A stretch of DNA of 64,000 bases from Symbiodinium natans. Its lineage: Eukaryota; Sar; Dinophyceae; Suessiales; Symbiodiniaceae. Where the stretch lies: assembly GCA_905221605.1 (NCBI GenBank), contig CAJNDS010002268.1:855232-919231 (forward strand). Direction: 5' to 3'. Positions within the stretch are counted from its first letter, which is position 1, and the number at the start of each line of letters is the position of its first letter. Below are positions 1 to 11,400 of this stretch, one piece after another. A program made the position numbers and the translations under genes. Below the pieces are notes generated by a model, which worked only from the letters and a program-made list of their open reading frames with translations, had not been told where the DNA came from and ran no database searches.

Positions 1-122
1 TCCCGGAACATGCGGGAATAGCCTTTTTGCCCAGCGAGATGTTTCGCTCCTCCAGGCGTCCGCGACGCTTTGGCCGGTGAGTCTTTTCGGTCAACCTGAC
101 CACGCTGCCGAGGTCCAGAATC
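1..122 (-). CDS. Exon fragment, unidentified protein
   Basis: Read on the minus strand, the first 122 bases are open for about 40 codons with codon use like the confident exons nearby. The peptide begins ILDLGSVVRLTEKTHRPKRR and is rich in basic residues. The block runs off the window edge and is bounded at 123 by non-coding sequence and then a CCCTAAA array at about 166-205. It lies downstream of the thiolase-like gene, which has its own stop at 1260-1262, so it most likely belongs to the next minus-strand gene. I do not recognise the family. Confidence 0.4.
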
Positions 123-1259
123 CCCGTTACTTTGACATGACTCGCTTTGCTACCACTTTCTGGACCTAAACCCTAAACCCTAAACCCTAAACCCTAAACC
201 CTAAACCGTACACAGCAACCCCTAAATCTTAAAACCTAAACCCTGAAAAGAACCCGAAAATCCCAAAAAATCACATCAAGGTATGGCCGATGCCTCCCAG
301 CAAACTACATCGCTTGCAATTAAGGAAGTGAAAGTCCACAACATCTAGGACCCCGAGTAGGCCCTTGTTCCCGTTGTTTTGGGTTTAGGTCCCCTGACAA
401 TCCCCTTGAAACCCTAAACCCTAAACCCAAAACCTAAAGGGTGCCCTTTTTCATTCCTAGGATACTCTTGGGCCTGGACATGCATGCCACGCTGAACTGG
501 CACACGGGGCTGCTTCCAAGTCATGGCTCCTCTCTCGGGCCTCTACCTCGGACCCCTAAGGCGGCATGGGAGGCCCTTTTCAAAGAGTTGTTTAGGGAAT
601 ATGAGGGCTATGAGGAGTATGTTCAGGGGAACCTTTAAGGGTACAACCTTAGGGGTAAGATTCCCTAAACCCTAAACCCTAAACCCTAAACCCTAAACCC
701 TAAACGATTCTTAATCCCTTGATCATCCCTGGGGTCTTAACTCTGTCAAACACGGCTCCTGCTCGCAGCTTAGCTTGGGGACAAGGAAGGCAGCCAAACT
801 TGAGAAACAAGCCGCCCAAAAAGGGTCCAACATGGGGTCGTTCCCAAAATAGGGGGGGGGGGGTTTCCCCTGTAGTACCCCAACTAGAATGGAATCCCCT
901 GAAGGAGGCGTAGCTTAAACGGTATAGGGATCCTTAGTAAGATTTAAGCTGTGTTCCTTAATTAAGGGGTATTGGGCTCTTTGGGTACCCCCTATTTTCG
1001 GAAACTCCCCCCAAGATATGGATATTCCCTAAACTCTAAACCTTAAACCCTAAACCCTAAACCCTTTCCCTATTTTCGGAAGGCCCCCCAAAATATGGGT
1101 CAGCATCGCACACCCAGCCGGCACCCGAGCGCGGGCTGGTGCCCAAACGGCAGCGAGCTGAAGGCTGGCCAGCTTTGGAGGCGGTTTAGGGTTTAGGGTT
1201 TAGGGTTTAGGGTTTAGGGTTTAGGGTTTAGGGTTTAGGGTAAGGGGGCTGGTGGCTCC

Positions 1260-4200
1260 TCAGAGCCTCGACTGTGCGTGGAGCTGAAACGTCGATCGGC
1301 CCTCCGGAGTGGTTTGGACGGAGCAGGGCAGGCCGAAGGCGTCTCGCTCAAGCAGCGCTTGGATGGTGCTCGCCTCCGCGCCTCTCTTGGGATTTTGGGG
1401 GTTTAGGGTTTAGGGTTTAGGGTTTAGGGTTTAGGGTTTAGGGGTTTAGGGTTTAGGGTTTGGGGTTTAGGGTTTGGGGTTTAGGGTGTAGGGTTTGGCA
1501 TGTTCCCCCTTCTAAGAGGCCCTTATACTAACAGTCCTTAGGAGAGATTCTAGTACCCCCGACTACAGCCCTTACTAAGGACTAACAAAAGGGGGAACAT
1601 CCCAAGGTTTGGGGTTTTGTAGGGTTGAACTCTGCCTCGAACCATCACAAGGCCTATTCTTCAATTCAAGGTATAAGTCTCAACCTCTAGATGAGGTGGG
1701 CAGCGACTGCCGTCAAGACTCAACAAGCTAGGACTCGAAACCCTAAACCCTAAACCCGAAACCCTAAACAGCCAAAGGGTCCCAGAATGCCCAGCGAGCC
1801 CAATACCCCCTGAACTTAAGGAATAGACCCAAAAAACTTGGGATGCTCCCCCTTATACTAGCAGCTCCTTATTGGGGATTACAGTCCCCTCCTATTAGAT
1901 TCGCTGTTGAGGAGCTGCTAGTATAAGGGCCAACATCCCAACTAAAACATGTAAGGCTCGATGTTGCGATTTAAGGCATCCTTTAACTGAGGGGTATCGG
2001 GCTCGTTGGGCGTGCTATTTCAGACAAGGTTCTGGCGGCGATGAACCTTTCCGAAGTTGCAGCCAGTGTACCGATGATGATGGCTCGCTTGGGGTTGTTC
2101 CCCGCGTCGAAGACAACGGTCCACAAGTCGACCGTTGCCTCCCCCGAGGGTTGGTCGTTCATCTTCACTGGCTCAGGGTGAAGTCGTGAACAAAGCCTTG
2201 CTTCCACGGACAGCTGGGAGTAACATCTGATACCATTTCTGCGAAATGGAGCTTTCACATGGGGAGCCCGTCCCCTACCAGGCCCTACCACCCTGCCCCG
2301 CCCCCCTCAACAAAACAATAGAAAGGAAGAAGGGTGCAACCATGGCGCCACGAACCCTAAACCTAAGCCTTAGGGTCTTAGGGGAGTTGCATGGTCCCTT
2401 AGCATACTTCAGAACCCTCAAAAGAACGTAAGGGACCATACTACGTGCCCATGTAATATATAAGGGCCTTAGGGCTTGGGAGGTATTATTTTCTAGTATA
2501 ATTGTAGAGGGACCATAAGGGAATTCTATTAGTAATTACTCCGACCCATATATTCACCACCCTAAGAGACTAAACCCTAAACCACGGGCCGAGGAGCTGC
2601 CTCGCTCGCTCTTGGTCTTCGTCGGCACGCCGGGGCACCCAGTTGCAAGGCTCCGTGGAGTAGACTCCCGCAGAATGCCTAGTTCATGGATGGGATAGCA
2701 TTACAAAGTTATATGTTCCATCCCTTATTGGGTTTAAGTACCCTTAAAAATAGTAATTAACTCTAAACCCTAAGAACTAAACCCTAAACCCTAAAAAAAC
2801 AAAATGCCACACAACTGTGGCAAAGATGCCTCGAGAAGATCCCACCGTTTGAGGTGACGAGCCCCTTGGAGCCTCGGTCCTTGCGAAGGATCTCGACCAT
2901 CAGGGCGATACTGTGGGTGCCTGGGCCCAGGAGTAGCCAAAAAAAAAAAAGTTGCCGTTTTGGGGTTAAAGGGGCTGCTTATACAGGAACCCTAAACCCT
3001 AAACCCTAAACCCGAAACCCTAAACCCTAAACCCTGAACCCCAAAAAAAGAGGGCAAAAAGGGGCCCATTCTGAGTCCCAGGTGCTGAAGTTGTTCCCAG
3101 GGCCGCCGTGAAACTGCATGCCACCGGTCTTACAGACATCGGAGGCATGCAAGAAGGGCACCCCAAGCCTTAGGGTTTAGGGTTTAGGGTTTGGGGTTTA
3201 GGGTTTAGGGTTTAGGGTTTAGGGTTTAGGGTTTAGGGTTTAGGGTGAAGGGTGAAAGCCAAGATGCTGTAGGGCTGCGTGGCGGACGGCCACAGGAAAG
3301 CACGAGTAGAGCTCCTTGTGCTTGATGTTGGACAAAGGCTCTCCAAGGGTCTCCTCAAGCCTCTGACGTATTGTACGCAAGGCGGGGGAGATGGTGAAGT
3401 CCGGACGGTACAGCATCCGGTAAGGCTCCTCGTTGACGTCCGCGTGCGCATGGAGGAAGACGAAATTCTCCGGCGGGACTCCCCGACGTCTCGCCTCGCC
3501 TAGAGACATCCTGAGCACCGGGTTTAGGGTTTAGGGTTTAGGGTTTAGGGTTTAGGGAGACTCGAGGTGAACTCAATTAGAGGGTCCTTAAGGGAGGGGG
3601 TTTCCATTCTCCACTACTCCATAAGGCTCCCTAAGCTTCCCTAAGGTTCCCCACCATATGAACTCCCCTTTTCTTACGGACCCTATACCTCAACCATGAA
3701 TATGGGGGGTTATCTAGACTATGGCCCCTTTTGCTCCCTAAGCTTCCCTAAGGTTCCCTACCGTATGAACTCCCCTTTTCTTACGGACCCTATACCTCAA
3801 CCATGACATATGGGGGGTTATCTAGGCTATGGCCCCTGTTGGCGGGTACCCTAAGTCCAAGGCTGCGCACCCCGAAACATCCCAAAAGGACCATCATCTG
3901 CAGAACTTTTGCAAGTGCAACTTCATATGCAGGGCTTTCTAATTTAGGCCCCTCGCCCTTATAGCTGATAGACCCTCCTTCAATCCGACTCCCCCCCCCC
4001 CCCAAATGGACCCTGATTTAGAACAGGACTCTATAGGCCAAGCATCAAGACGACAGCCGCGCTCTGGTCCACGTCAATGAAGGAGTTCCTATGGCTGCAA
4101 CTTGCCGAAAAAAACAGCTTACAAAGGCAACTTCTTCTCAGCTAAGCCCCCCCCCTTTTCCTAAACTAGTAACAGTAGACAACTAAATGGGGCCACTGAG

Positions 4201-5572
4201 GGTCATCATCCGCGTGTACGGGAAGGCCACGAAACGGTTGGAGCGCCCAGGTGTTGCGATCTCCTCCGCACTCCTGGCCTGTGGATCCCAGGCGTTGTCG
4301 GGATCTGCGGCTGCAAGTTGGCCTAGACCCAGGTTTTAGCCTAGGAATAAGAAAAGGGTAACCTTTTTGGTTTCAATAGGGGATGATAAGGGAACCCAAA
4401 ACCCGAAACCCGAAACCCTAAACCCTACTCTGGGTCCTAGAGTCTGAACTCCGACATCAGGCGAGCCAGTTCAAGCTGGTACTGCTCCCGCGGGACGTGG
4501 GCATAGCGCTCCTTCTTGTAGGCCTGCTCGAAGATTGCATAGGCGACGGTGGGGTCCACCAAGCCAGTCAGAATCATCTGCTTTGTCACATAAGCTCTCA
4601 TGCCTTCGGATTTCCGAAAGCGGCGTGGTTCGCCACCGGGGTCGTCACCCCAAGGTAGTTCCTGGTTCATAGTTGGGCTAGTAATAAAATTTTAAAATTT
4701 TATTCCTTATTGAGTTTAAGTACCCTTAAAAATAATGTAAAATGTTACCCCACTATGATAAAGGTTCCTTGCCCGAGGATTCTACCTGGCTCTTCTTCGC
4801 CGACAGCTTCGTCCGAATCTCCGTCACGCCCGGGAGGGTCATGCCAGCCTCGGGGACTAGCTGGGAATCTCAACTTCGGGCCCTTTGTTTGGGTCCCTTG
4901 TTATATGAACCCTTGTATAATATAATATAATATAATATAATATATATATATATATTTATTTATATATATATATATATATTTTTTTGTAATATACGTTAAT
5001 ATACAGTGAGGGCCCATACTTCGGATCCGTACAAACAAGGGTATAAGGGACCATACCAAGGGCCCATGGTTCCAACCTTAGAGACTACTTGAACCGCAAG
5101 CGGGATTATGATCCTTGCACCTTCAGGGGAATTCTCATGTAGGCGGTTTTTTCTTAAACTTGCCCCAAACCCTATGAAAACCTATAACCCTATGAAAACC
5201 TACAAGCCCTAAGCTATTTGCTCCTCAAGGGGGCTCGAAGGGCGTTCTTCAACGCAGCCAGGCCCTCAGCTCCACAAATGACTGCCGACCGAATCCTGGC
5301 AAGGGCTTTGAAGTTTAGAGGCAGAATCACATTCACAGTACAATAGTAGCAATAGCAGCTGCGGGAGTCATAGGAGGAGGAGGAGGAGCAGCAGCAGCAG
5401 CAGTCGCAGTCTCCGGGGCCGTGGCTGTGGCTGTGGCAGTGACGGCAGCAGCAGCAGCAGGAGGAGGAGGAGGAGGGAGGAGGAGGAGTGGTCGTCGTCG
5501 TCGTTGCAGTAGTGGTAGTAGCTTTCTTGCTGCTGCAACAGGAATAGCCGTTGTAAGAAAGCATGAGCGAGG

Positions 5573-5608
<36 letters not shown>

Positions 5609-5763
5609 GCGAAAGAGAGCGAGCAAAAGAGAGCAAGAGCGAGAGCGACAGCGAGAGCGAGAGAGAGAGAGAGAGACAGAGAGAGAGCGAGCGAGCGAGC
5701 GAGCGAGTGAAAGAGAGCGAGCGAAAAAGAGCGAGAGCGAGAGCGAGAGAGAGACTGAGAGAT

Positions 5764-5823
<60 letters not shown>

Positions 5824-8108
5824 AGAATGAGACATGGAGAGACCCTAGAACACCCTAAGCCCAAGCCCCTGAACCCTTAAACCCCTAAACCCCTAAGCCC
5901 CTAAACCCCCAAAACTCCTAAACCCCGAAACCCCTAAACCCCTAAACCCCAAAACTCCAAAACCCCTAAGCCCCTACACCCCCTAAACTCCTAAACCCCC
6001 TAAACTCCTAGACCCCCCCTAAGCTGAGTTGAAGCGCCTGGCTGTGGCGATCATCTCCCCCAGCATGTTTATCAACTCCTGGGGGCCGTTGCCACCTTCG
6101 GGACCAAGGAGCACCCAAATTGGGGGGGGTTTAGGGTTTAGGGTTTAGGGTTTAGGGTTTGGGGTTTGGGGTTTAGGGTTTCGGGTTTAGGGCTCAGGGC
6201 TTAGGGCTTAAGGCATTTTAAGTTTAAGGCATTTTGGGGGGTTAGGGCCTCGGGTCCAGGCATCCCTCTTAGGGCCTATGGACCCTCAAGCCCTAAACCT
6301 CAACACCCAGAACCCCCGAGACCCGAAACCCTAAACCCTAAACCCTAAACCCTAAACTCGAGTAACCCGAAACCCTTCGGAGCCTTCACTTAGTGCCCAA
6401 TGCCACCTAGACCCAAGAGTACCCGAGGACAAAGACGGGGCTTATAAGGGAACCTAAACCTCCAAAAATGGGGATAAGGGCCTACTCTGGGTCTTAGTAA
6501 CCCTAAACCCTAAACCCTCAACTTTAAACCGAAAACCCTAAACCCTAAACCCTAAACCCTGAACCCTGAACCCTGAACCCTATTCCCCCTTTAAACTCAA
6601 AAAATGAACATTAAGAACCGACTCTGGGTCCGAGCCGCCCATGGGGTGCACGTACAGCTGGTTCTGCTCGATGGCATCCACTGCACCGATCCGGGCGGCC
6701 AGTGACTTGGGTGGGTTCGGGTAGTGCTTGGGCGTCTTCCTTGGAGACTCAGTTTAGGGTTTGGGGTTTAGGGTTTAGGGTTTAGGGTGGTGCCTGGGCG
6801 TCTTCCTCAGGGGCTGCGGAGTGTAGGGTTTAGGGTTGAGGGTTCGGGGCAGTGTTTGGGCACTTTTTTTTTTTTTTTTTTTGGGGGGGGGGGGGGGGGG
6901 GATCTGGCTCCAAAGTTTAGGGTTTAGGGTTTAAGGTTTAGGGCTTGGGGTCGAGGGTTTGGGTTTAGGTCTTAGGGTGTACAGGGGTGATTGTGGGCCA
7001 TGAAATTCGCAGGGCCCATGTAATATTGGACCTGTTACGTATTCATGCTGCTACCTGTTTAGGCTTCTACAAAAAGATCTTCTTTGCAAAATAGGGTATG
7101 TCGCAAGATAGGGTACCCCGAATATACCTCAAAATCCGATCACTCTTGAGAAAGAATCCCGTGCCCAGCTTCGTAAAGCCCTGTAAACTTGCTGGTTCTT
7201 AGGCAAACACCTTCGAAACGTTATTGGTTTTCAGGGTGGCTTCTGAACCCAAACAAGGAAAATGTGCAACTTTTCTCAAGTGCCAACCGAATTAGTGTAA
7301 AGGCCCAAAGCCCCAAACCCCAAACCCCAAAACCTGAACCCTCAACCCTAAACCCTAACCCTAAACCCTAAACCCTAAACCTACTTCAAAGGTCCACCCC
7401 AAGGTGCGGGGGCACCAGGCTCTCATGCCAGAATTCCAGCGTCGCCACGCAGTCGACGTCCGCTCCCTGGAGCTTTGCATCCTCAAGCGCGCGCCGCACC
7501 GTTCCTCTGCTGTTCCCCCGGGGTCCCTTGCAGAGCTACTCCTACATGAATATGTATATATATATATACACATGTATATTTGTGTATGTATGTGTATATC
7601 TATGTGTATATATATATGTGTGTATGTATATGTATATATATATATATATATGGATATGTATATGGGTGTATGTATGGAAATATACATATGAGTGTCTGGT
7701 CCCCTTGACACTTCATACATACATACATGGAGCAGGCGTCGAGATACCAGTACAACTTCAAATGAGTTTGAGGTAGGACCGTGCTGATTCGAAGTTCCCA
7801 TCTGGAATGGTTTCCCCCCCATGCATTGTGCAAGCACAAATGCACGACTTCACACAAGACGTCACGACTTTTGGATGTTCCCCCTTATACTAGCAGCCCG
7901 GAACAAAGATTGTACTAGGGGTACTACACTCCCTATTGAGGACTGTTAATATAACGGGGAACATCCCAACCAACCCCTTTATAAATCAGGGCGAGGTTCT
8001 CTCCAACAGCTCCAACGGCGTCAGAGCGTCGGACAGGTCCTCGCGCTGGATCCGGTGGGTGTAGCGAGCCACCCCCACCACCACGGGCGTCGTGTCCGCC
8101 ACAGACAT
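1260..8108 (-). CDS. Acetyl-CoA acetyltransferase-like protein (thiolase superfamily), 15 exons
   Basis: Exons in transcript order: 8108-8002, 7506-7416, 6747-6639, about 6095-6015, about 5310-5214, 4848-4786, 4661-4445, 4310-about 4196, 4088-4047, 3510-3268, 3168-3086, 2920-2830, 2678-about 2586, 2213-2033, 1381-1260. Joined, they give about 575 residues with an ATG at 8108 and TGA at 1260-1262, close to the family's usual 500-550. Landmarks in order are the N-terminal [35 protein letters not shown], the [11 protein letters not shown] segment, [54 protein letters not shown], and a C-terminal [18 protein letters not shown] that matches the extra C-terminal domain of this subfamily. Members are thiolase-like enzymes acting on acyl-CoA or acetyl-CoA; the exact substrate cannot be read here. 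Resolved donors are GA (8001, 4444, 4046, 2032), GC (6638, 3267, 3085, 2829) and GT (7415, 4785). The junctions after the fourth, fifth, eighth and thirteenth exons are approximate. Confidence 0.85.
1499..1608. mobile_element. Family-B inverted-repeat element
   Basis: Ends TGTTCCCCCTTCTAAG and GGGGGAACATCCCAA, with an internal pair around TAACAGTCCTTA and TAAGGACTAACA. Confidence 0.55.
1795..2010. mobile_element. Family-C inverted-repeat element with a nested family-B element
   Basis: Outer ends are GAGCCCAATACCCC at the left and GGGGTATCGGGCTC at the right; the nested B copy is at 1838-1941. It lies in the last intron of the thiolase-like gene, 23 bp from the exon ending at 2033. Confidence 0.65.
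3625..3838. repeat. Tandem direct repeat, two units of about 110 bp
   Basis: CTCCCTAAGCTTCCCTAAGG, then TATGAACTCCCCTTTTCTTA and GGGGGGTTATCTAG, occur twice with few differences. It lies in the intron between thiolase-like exons 4047-4088 and 3268-3510. Confidence 0.6.
4917..4985. repeat. TA microsatellite in a family-J element
   Basis: TATAATATAATA then (TA)n, inside the J-type sequence 4876-5085. Confidence 0.8.
5571..5822. repeat. GA-rich microsatellite with GCGA interruptions
   Basis: (GA)n and (GAGC)n for 250 bp. The purine run continues upstream as GGA/GCA triplets (5369-5500). It lies in an intron of the thiolase-like gene. Long open frames here are artefacts of the repeat. Confidence 0.85.
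7552..7690. repeat. TA/TG microsatellite
   Basis: (TATA), (TGTA) mixtures in the first intron region of the thiolase-like gene. Confidence 0.8.
7870..7969. mobile_element. Family-B inverted-repeat element
   Basis: Ends TTGGATGTTCCCCCTTATAC and ACGGGGAACATCCCAA. It fills most of the space beside the first exon of the thiolase-like gene, inside intron 1. Confidence 0.65.
8002..8108 (-). CDS. First exon of the thiolase-like gene
   Basis: This exon encodes [18 protein letters not shown] and ends in ELLE split across the intron. The start is the only ATG in the open segment and fits the family N-terminus (a VGVxxYT motif soon after Met). The codon GA|A is completed at 7506, giving an intron that begins GA and ends AG. 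Upstream on the minus strand there is no obvious promoter. Dinoflagellate mRNAs receive a trans-spliced leader, so an AG shortly 5' of the ATG (GATAG, about 8125) could be the leader acceptor; that is inference. Confidence 0.75.
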
Positions 8109-8278
8109 GTTCCAAAAGTCTATCTACTTTCTGGTGAGTCTTCTTCGCTCAGCTGTGTGCGTGGTGATGTTCTGGCGATGCTTGAGGAACTACCGTGGAA
8201 AGTTTTGCTGCTCGACGCAAAGGCTGAATTTTAAGAGGCTTACACAGGTCCTCACACAACATCCCCTGCAGCTCCACC

Positions 8279-8398
8279 CTAAACCCTAAACCCTAAACCC
8301 TAAACCCTAAACCCTAAACCCTAAACCCTAAACCCTAAACCCTAAACCCTAAACCCTAAACCCTAAACCCTAAACCCTAAACCCTAAACCCTAAACCC
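8279..8398. repeat. CCCTAAA array (telomere-type)
   Basis: About 17 nearly perfect heptamers in a row between the DUS1-type gene's last exon and the thiolase-like gene. Confidence 0.9.
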
Positions 8399-8435
8399 AA
8401 ACCCAACCCTAAACCCTCCACTACTGAGAAAAGAC

Positions 8436-11400
8436 TCAGGCCAGCACAGCATCCACGCCCGTCGCTTGCATGCAGCGCTCAACATCCTCAAACCTGCCAT
8501 TTGGTGTTTGAAGAGTGTGTGGCATCAAGGGTTTAGGGTTTAGGGTTTGGGGTATGGGGTTTAGGGTGTCGTTCGGATGAGAAGTAGTTGCCTGAAGGAT
8601 CAATGGTCAACACTTACCGACCATTCAAATCTGTGGCATACAACGACACTCCAAGCAACAGACAACATGAAATGACAATGTCCTACACTAGACCCCAGAG
8701 TAACCTATGAAGAAAAGGTAGCGCTTTGTTAGGGGGATCAGAAGGGAGCCTAAACCCTAAAAAAGGGAATAAGGGCCTACTTTGGGTCCTGGTAGCCCGA
8801 AACCCCTAAACCCTGCACCTTAAGCCCTGATCCCTAAGAAGAAACCAAAGGCAATAAGGGCCCACTCCAGTATGAAGCCCACAACCCCAAAAGCACCACA
8901 CCTAAGGCCCCGCTGGCCCCAAACGTCCCGAAGCCATAAATGGGCTAAGGGTTCAACTGCACATGCCCCTAAACCCTAAACCCTAAACCCTAAACCCTAA
9001 ACCCTAAACCCTAAACCCTAAACCCTAAACCCTAAACCCTAAACTACATCCTAAACCCCACATGCCAGAAGCGCGTATGGATCCCGCCATTGGCAATCAG
9101 AGGGATGCCAACCCTGCGCTTCACGGCGGCGATTGCATCCTTGGGCCCGCAAGGCACGAAGACTCTTAACCCGAAACCCCACAGGGTTTAGGGTTTAGGG
9201 TTTAGGGTTTAGGGTTTAGGGTTTAGGGTTTAGGGTTTAGGGTTTAGGGCTAAGCTCTGTCGGGTTTGGGGTTAAGAGCTTCGGTCGTATAATGCAGTCC
9301 TGCTATATGAGCATCATTGAAGCAGGTGTGGACCTTACCCTAAACCCTACACTTGCCTTGGCTGCCAATGCAAGGCATCTCAAACAAGGGTCCTTTTCGG
9401 AGTGGGGCGTTCGAGGGTTTAGGGTTTAGGGTCTGAGGTTAGTTTAGGGTGACAAGTGTGTAGTTCTCTAGATTTAAGCCCCTTTTCGGGTCTTATATAT
9501 AGTACGGTAAGGGCCCAAAAAGGCACCCTAATTGAGAACTGCCCATGTGGTGCGAACATCCTGAGCTGGCAACCCAATTGGCAGGGCCAGTAGATTGGCC
9601 CTTCATCTCCTGTGCAGGGAGGTTGCCGCTTGCTGTACAGGCGAAAGTTACGGATGTCCCTGAACCCTAAACCGTAAACCCTAAAAACCTAAAACCCTAA
9701 ACCCTAAACCCTAAACCTAGTAACTATGGGGGCTTCATTTTTGCTGTGACGAGGCCAGGGGAGGAGGGCCCAGGCTTGTGACTTTAGGGTTTAGGGCTTA
9801 GGGTTTAGGTACTTGGAGGTTCGTGGGTAGTTTTAGTAAGGTTATAGGCACCCTAAGTAGGGTTATAAGTATAGCTACCATACTATAACCAAACTTATCA
9901 CTACCCATGAACCTCCAAGTACCCAAACCCGGAAACCGAGAACCAAGTCAGGATTTGGGGCTGAGGGTTTGGGCTTAGACTTCCACCTGCGATTCCGTAA
10001 ACCCTAAATCCTAAGCCCTTGAATGAAAATAGATATTTCTTGTTTTGTATTTGAGTCTTAACTCATGAATGATTTGTATTACAAAAATGGGCTAATATCA
10101 AGTGTGTTTATATCAAAAATTATGTAAAACTAAAAATCACATGAATTAGAATGCATTTAGAAAACTTAAATATTTTATACAACATGTATGTTTATTATCA
10201 ATGTCACATTGGTATTCGAAATGTTTAAATGTATTTGTTTTATACCAAAATGCTTGATAAATGTTGTTTTAATAGTTGTGCACATAGAGCAAATCAATTA
10301 TTAAATAATCAATAAAACAGCCAAATCTGCAGCGTAAAGTCCGGAACCCCCCCCCCTCCAAGAGCCCGATATCCCTTAAGAAAGGCATGCAGCTCACGCC
10401 ACACCAAAGGTCCTATATAGTTTCGGGTATATTCCGCGCCTGAACCCTAAACCCGAAACCCTAAACCCTGAGTCCTAAACCCTAAACCCTAAACCCTAAA
10501 CCCTAAACCCTAAACCCTAAACCCTAAACCCTAAACCCTAAACCCTAAACCCTACAGTAAGATCCTCCTAAACTCCTGTGGAGCCAGCCTTGGTGCGGCC
10601 GTGGAGGCAAAGCACGGAGGCACCCGCGGCCTTTCAAGCGTTTAGGGTTTAGGGTTAGTTTGGGGTTTAGGGTTTAGGGTTTAGGGTTTAGGGTTTAGGG
10701 TTTAGGGTTTAGGGTTTAGGGTTTTAGGGTTTAGGGTTTAGGGTTTAGGGTTTAGGGTTTAGGGTTAGTTTGGGTTTTAGGGTTTGGGGTTTGGGTTTAG
10801 GGCTTAGGGATTGGGGTTTAGGATTTAGGGTTTAGGGTTTAGGGGGTTTAGTTTTGGGGTTTAGGGTGCTAAGGGGTTGGGGGTCTATAGGGTTCAGGCG
10901 TTTAGGGAATGCAGGCTTTGCAGTTGGGTTTAGGGGTTAAGGGGTGAGGGTTTGGCTGGTCAAGGTTGGGGGAAAAGGGTTTAGGGCCGGGGGGTTTAGA
11001 TTCAAAAGGGTTTAGGGTTTAAGGTTTGGGGGATCAGGGTTGAAAGCTTATAGGGTTAGGGCAAGTGTAGGAGTTAGGGATTAAGGGTTTAGAGTCCCTT
11101 AACCCTAAACCCTAAACCCTACACCCTACACCCTAAACCCTAAACCCTAAACCCTAAACCCTAGCGAAAATCAGGGTTAACGTCGATCTCGGAGGGTCCA
11201 TTTAAAGTACTACTCTGGAATCCGACGCTCGAAAACGCACAAAACCCGAAAACCTTAACTCGAAAAACCGAAGCCCTATAGACCCCAGCTAAGCCTAAAC
11301 TCTAAACCCAAAGCTCCCAAACCCTCAGCACTGGAACCCTAATTAAATGCAAAACCCTCCAGCACCCTTACTTTCAGGTTCACGAGTTCTAAGTAGGGGT

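Noticed and set aside
1-1500. A true chromosome end
   Set aside because: Tracts are short, occur in both orientations and continue across the whole window between real exons.
5214-5880. Long open frames of Ser/Leu and Arg/Glu repeats
   Set aside because: They are translations of the GA/CT microsatellite; only the thiolase-like exon at about 5214-5310 in this stretch is real.
9535-9665. Minus-strand open block (RNFRLYSKRQPPCTGDEG)
   Set aside because: It lies between two DUS1-type exons whose protein joins without it; no splice phase or family support.
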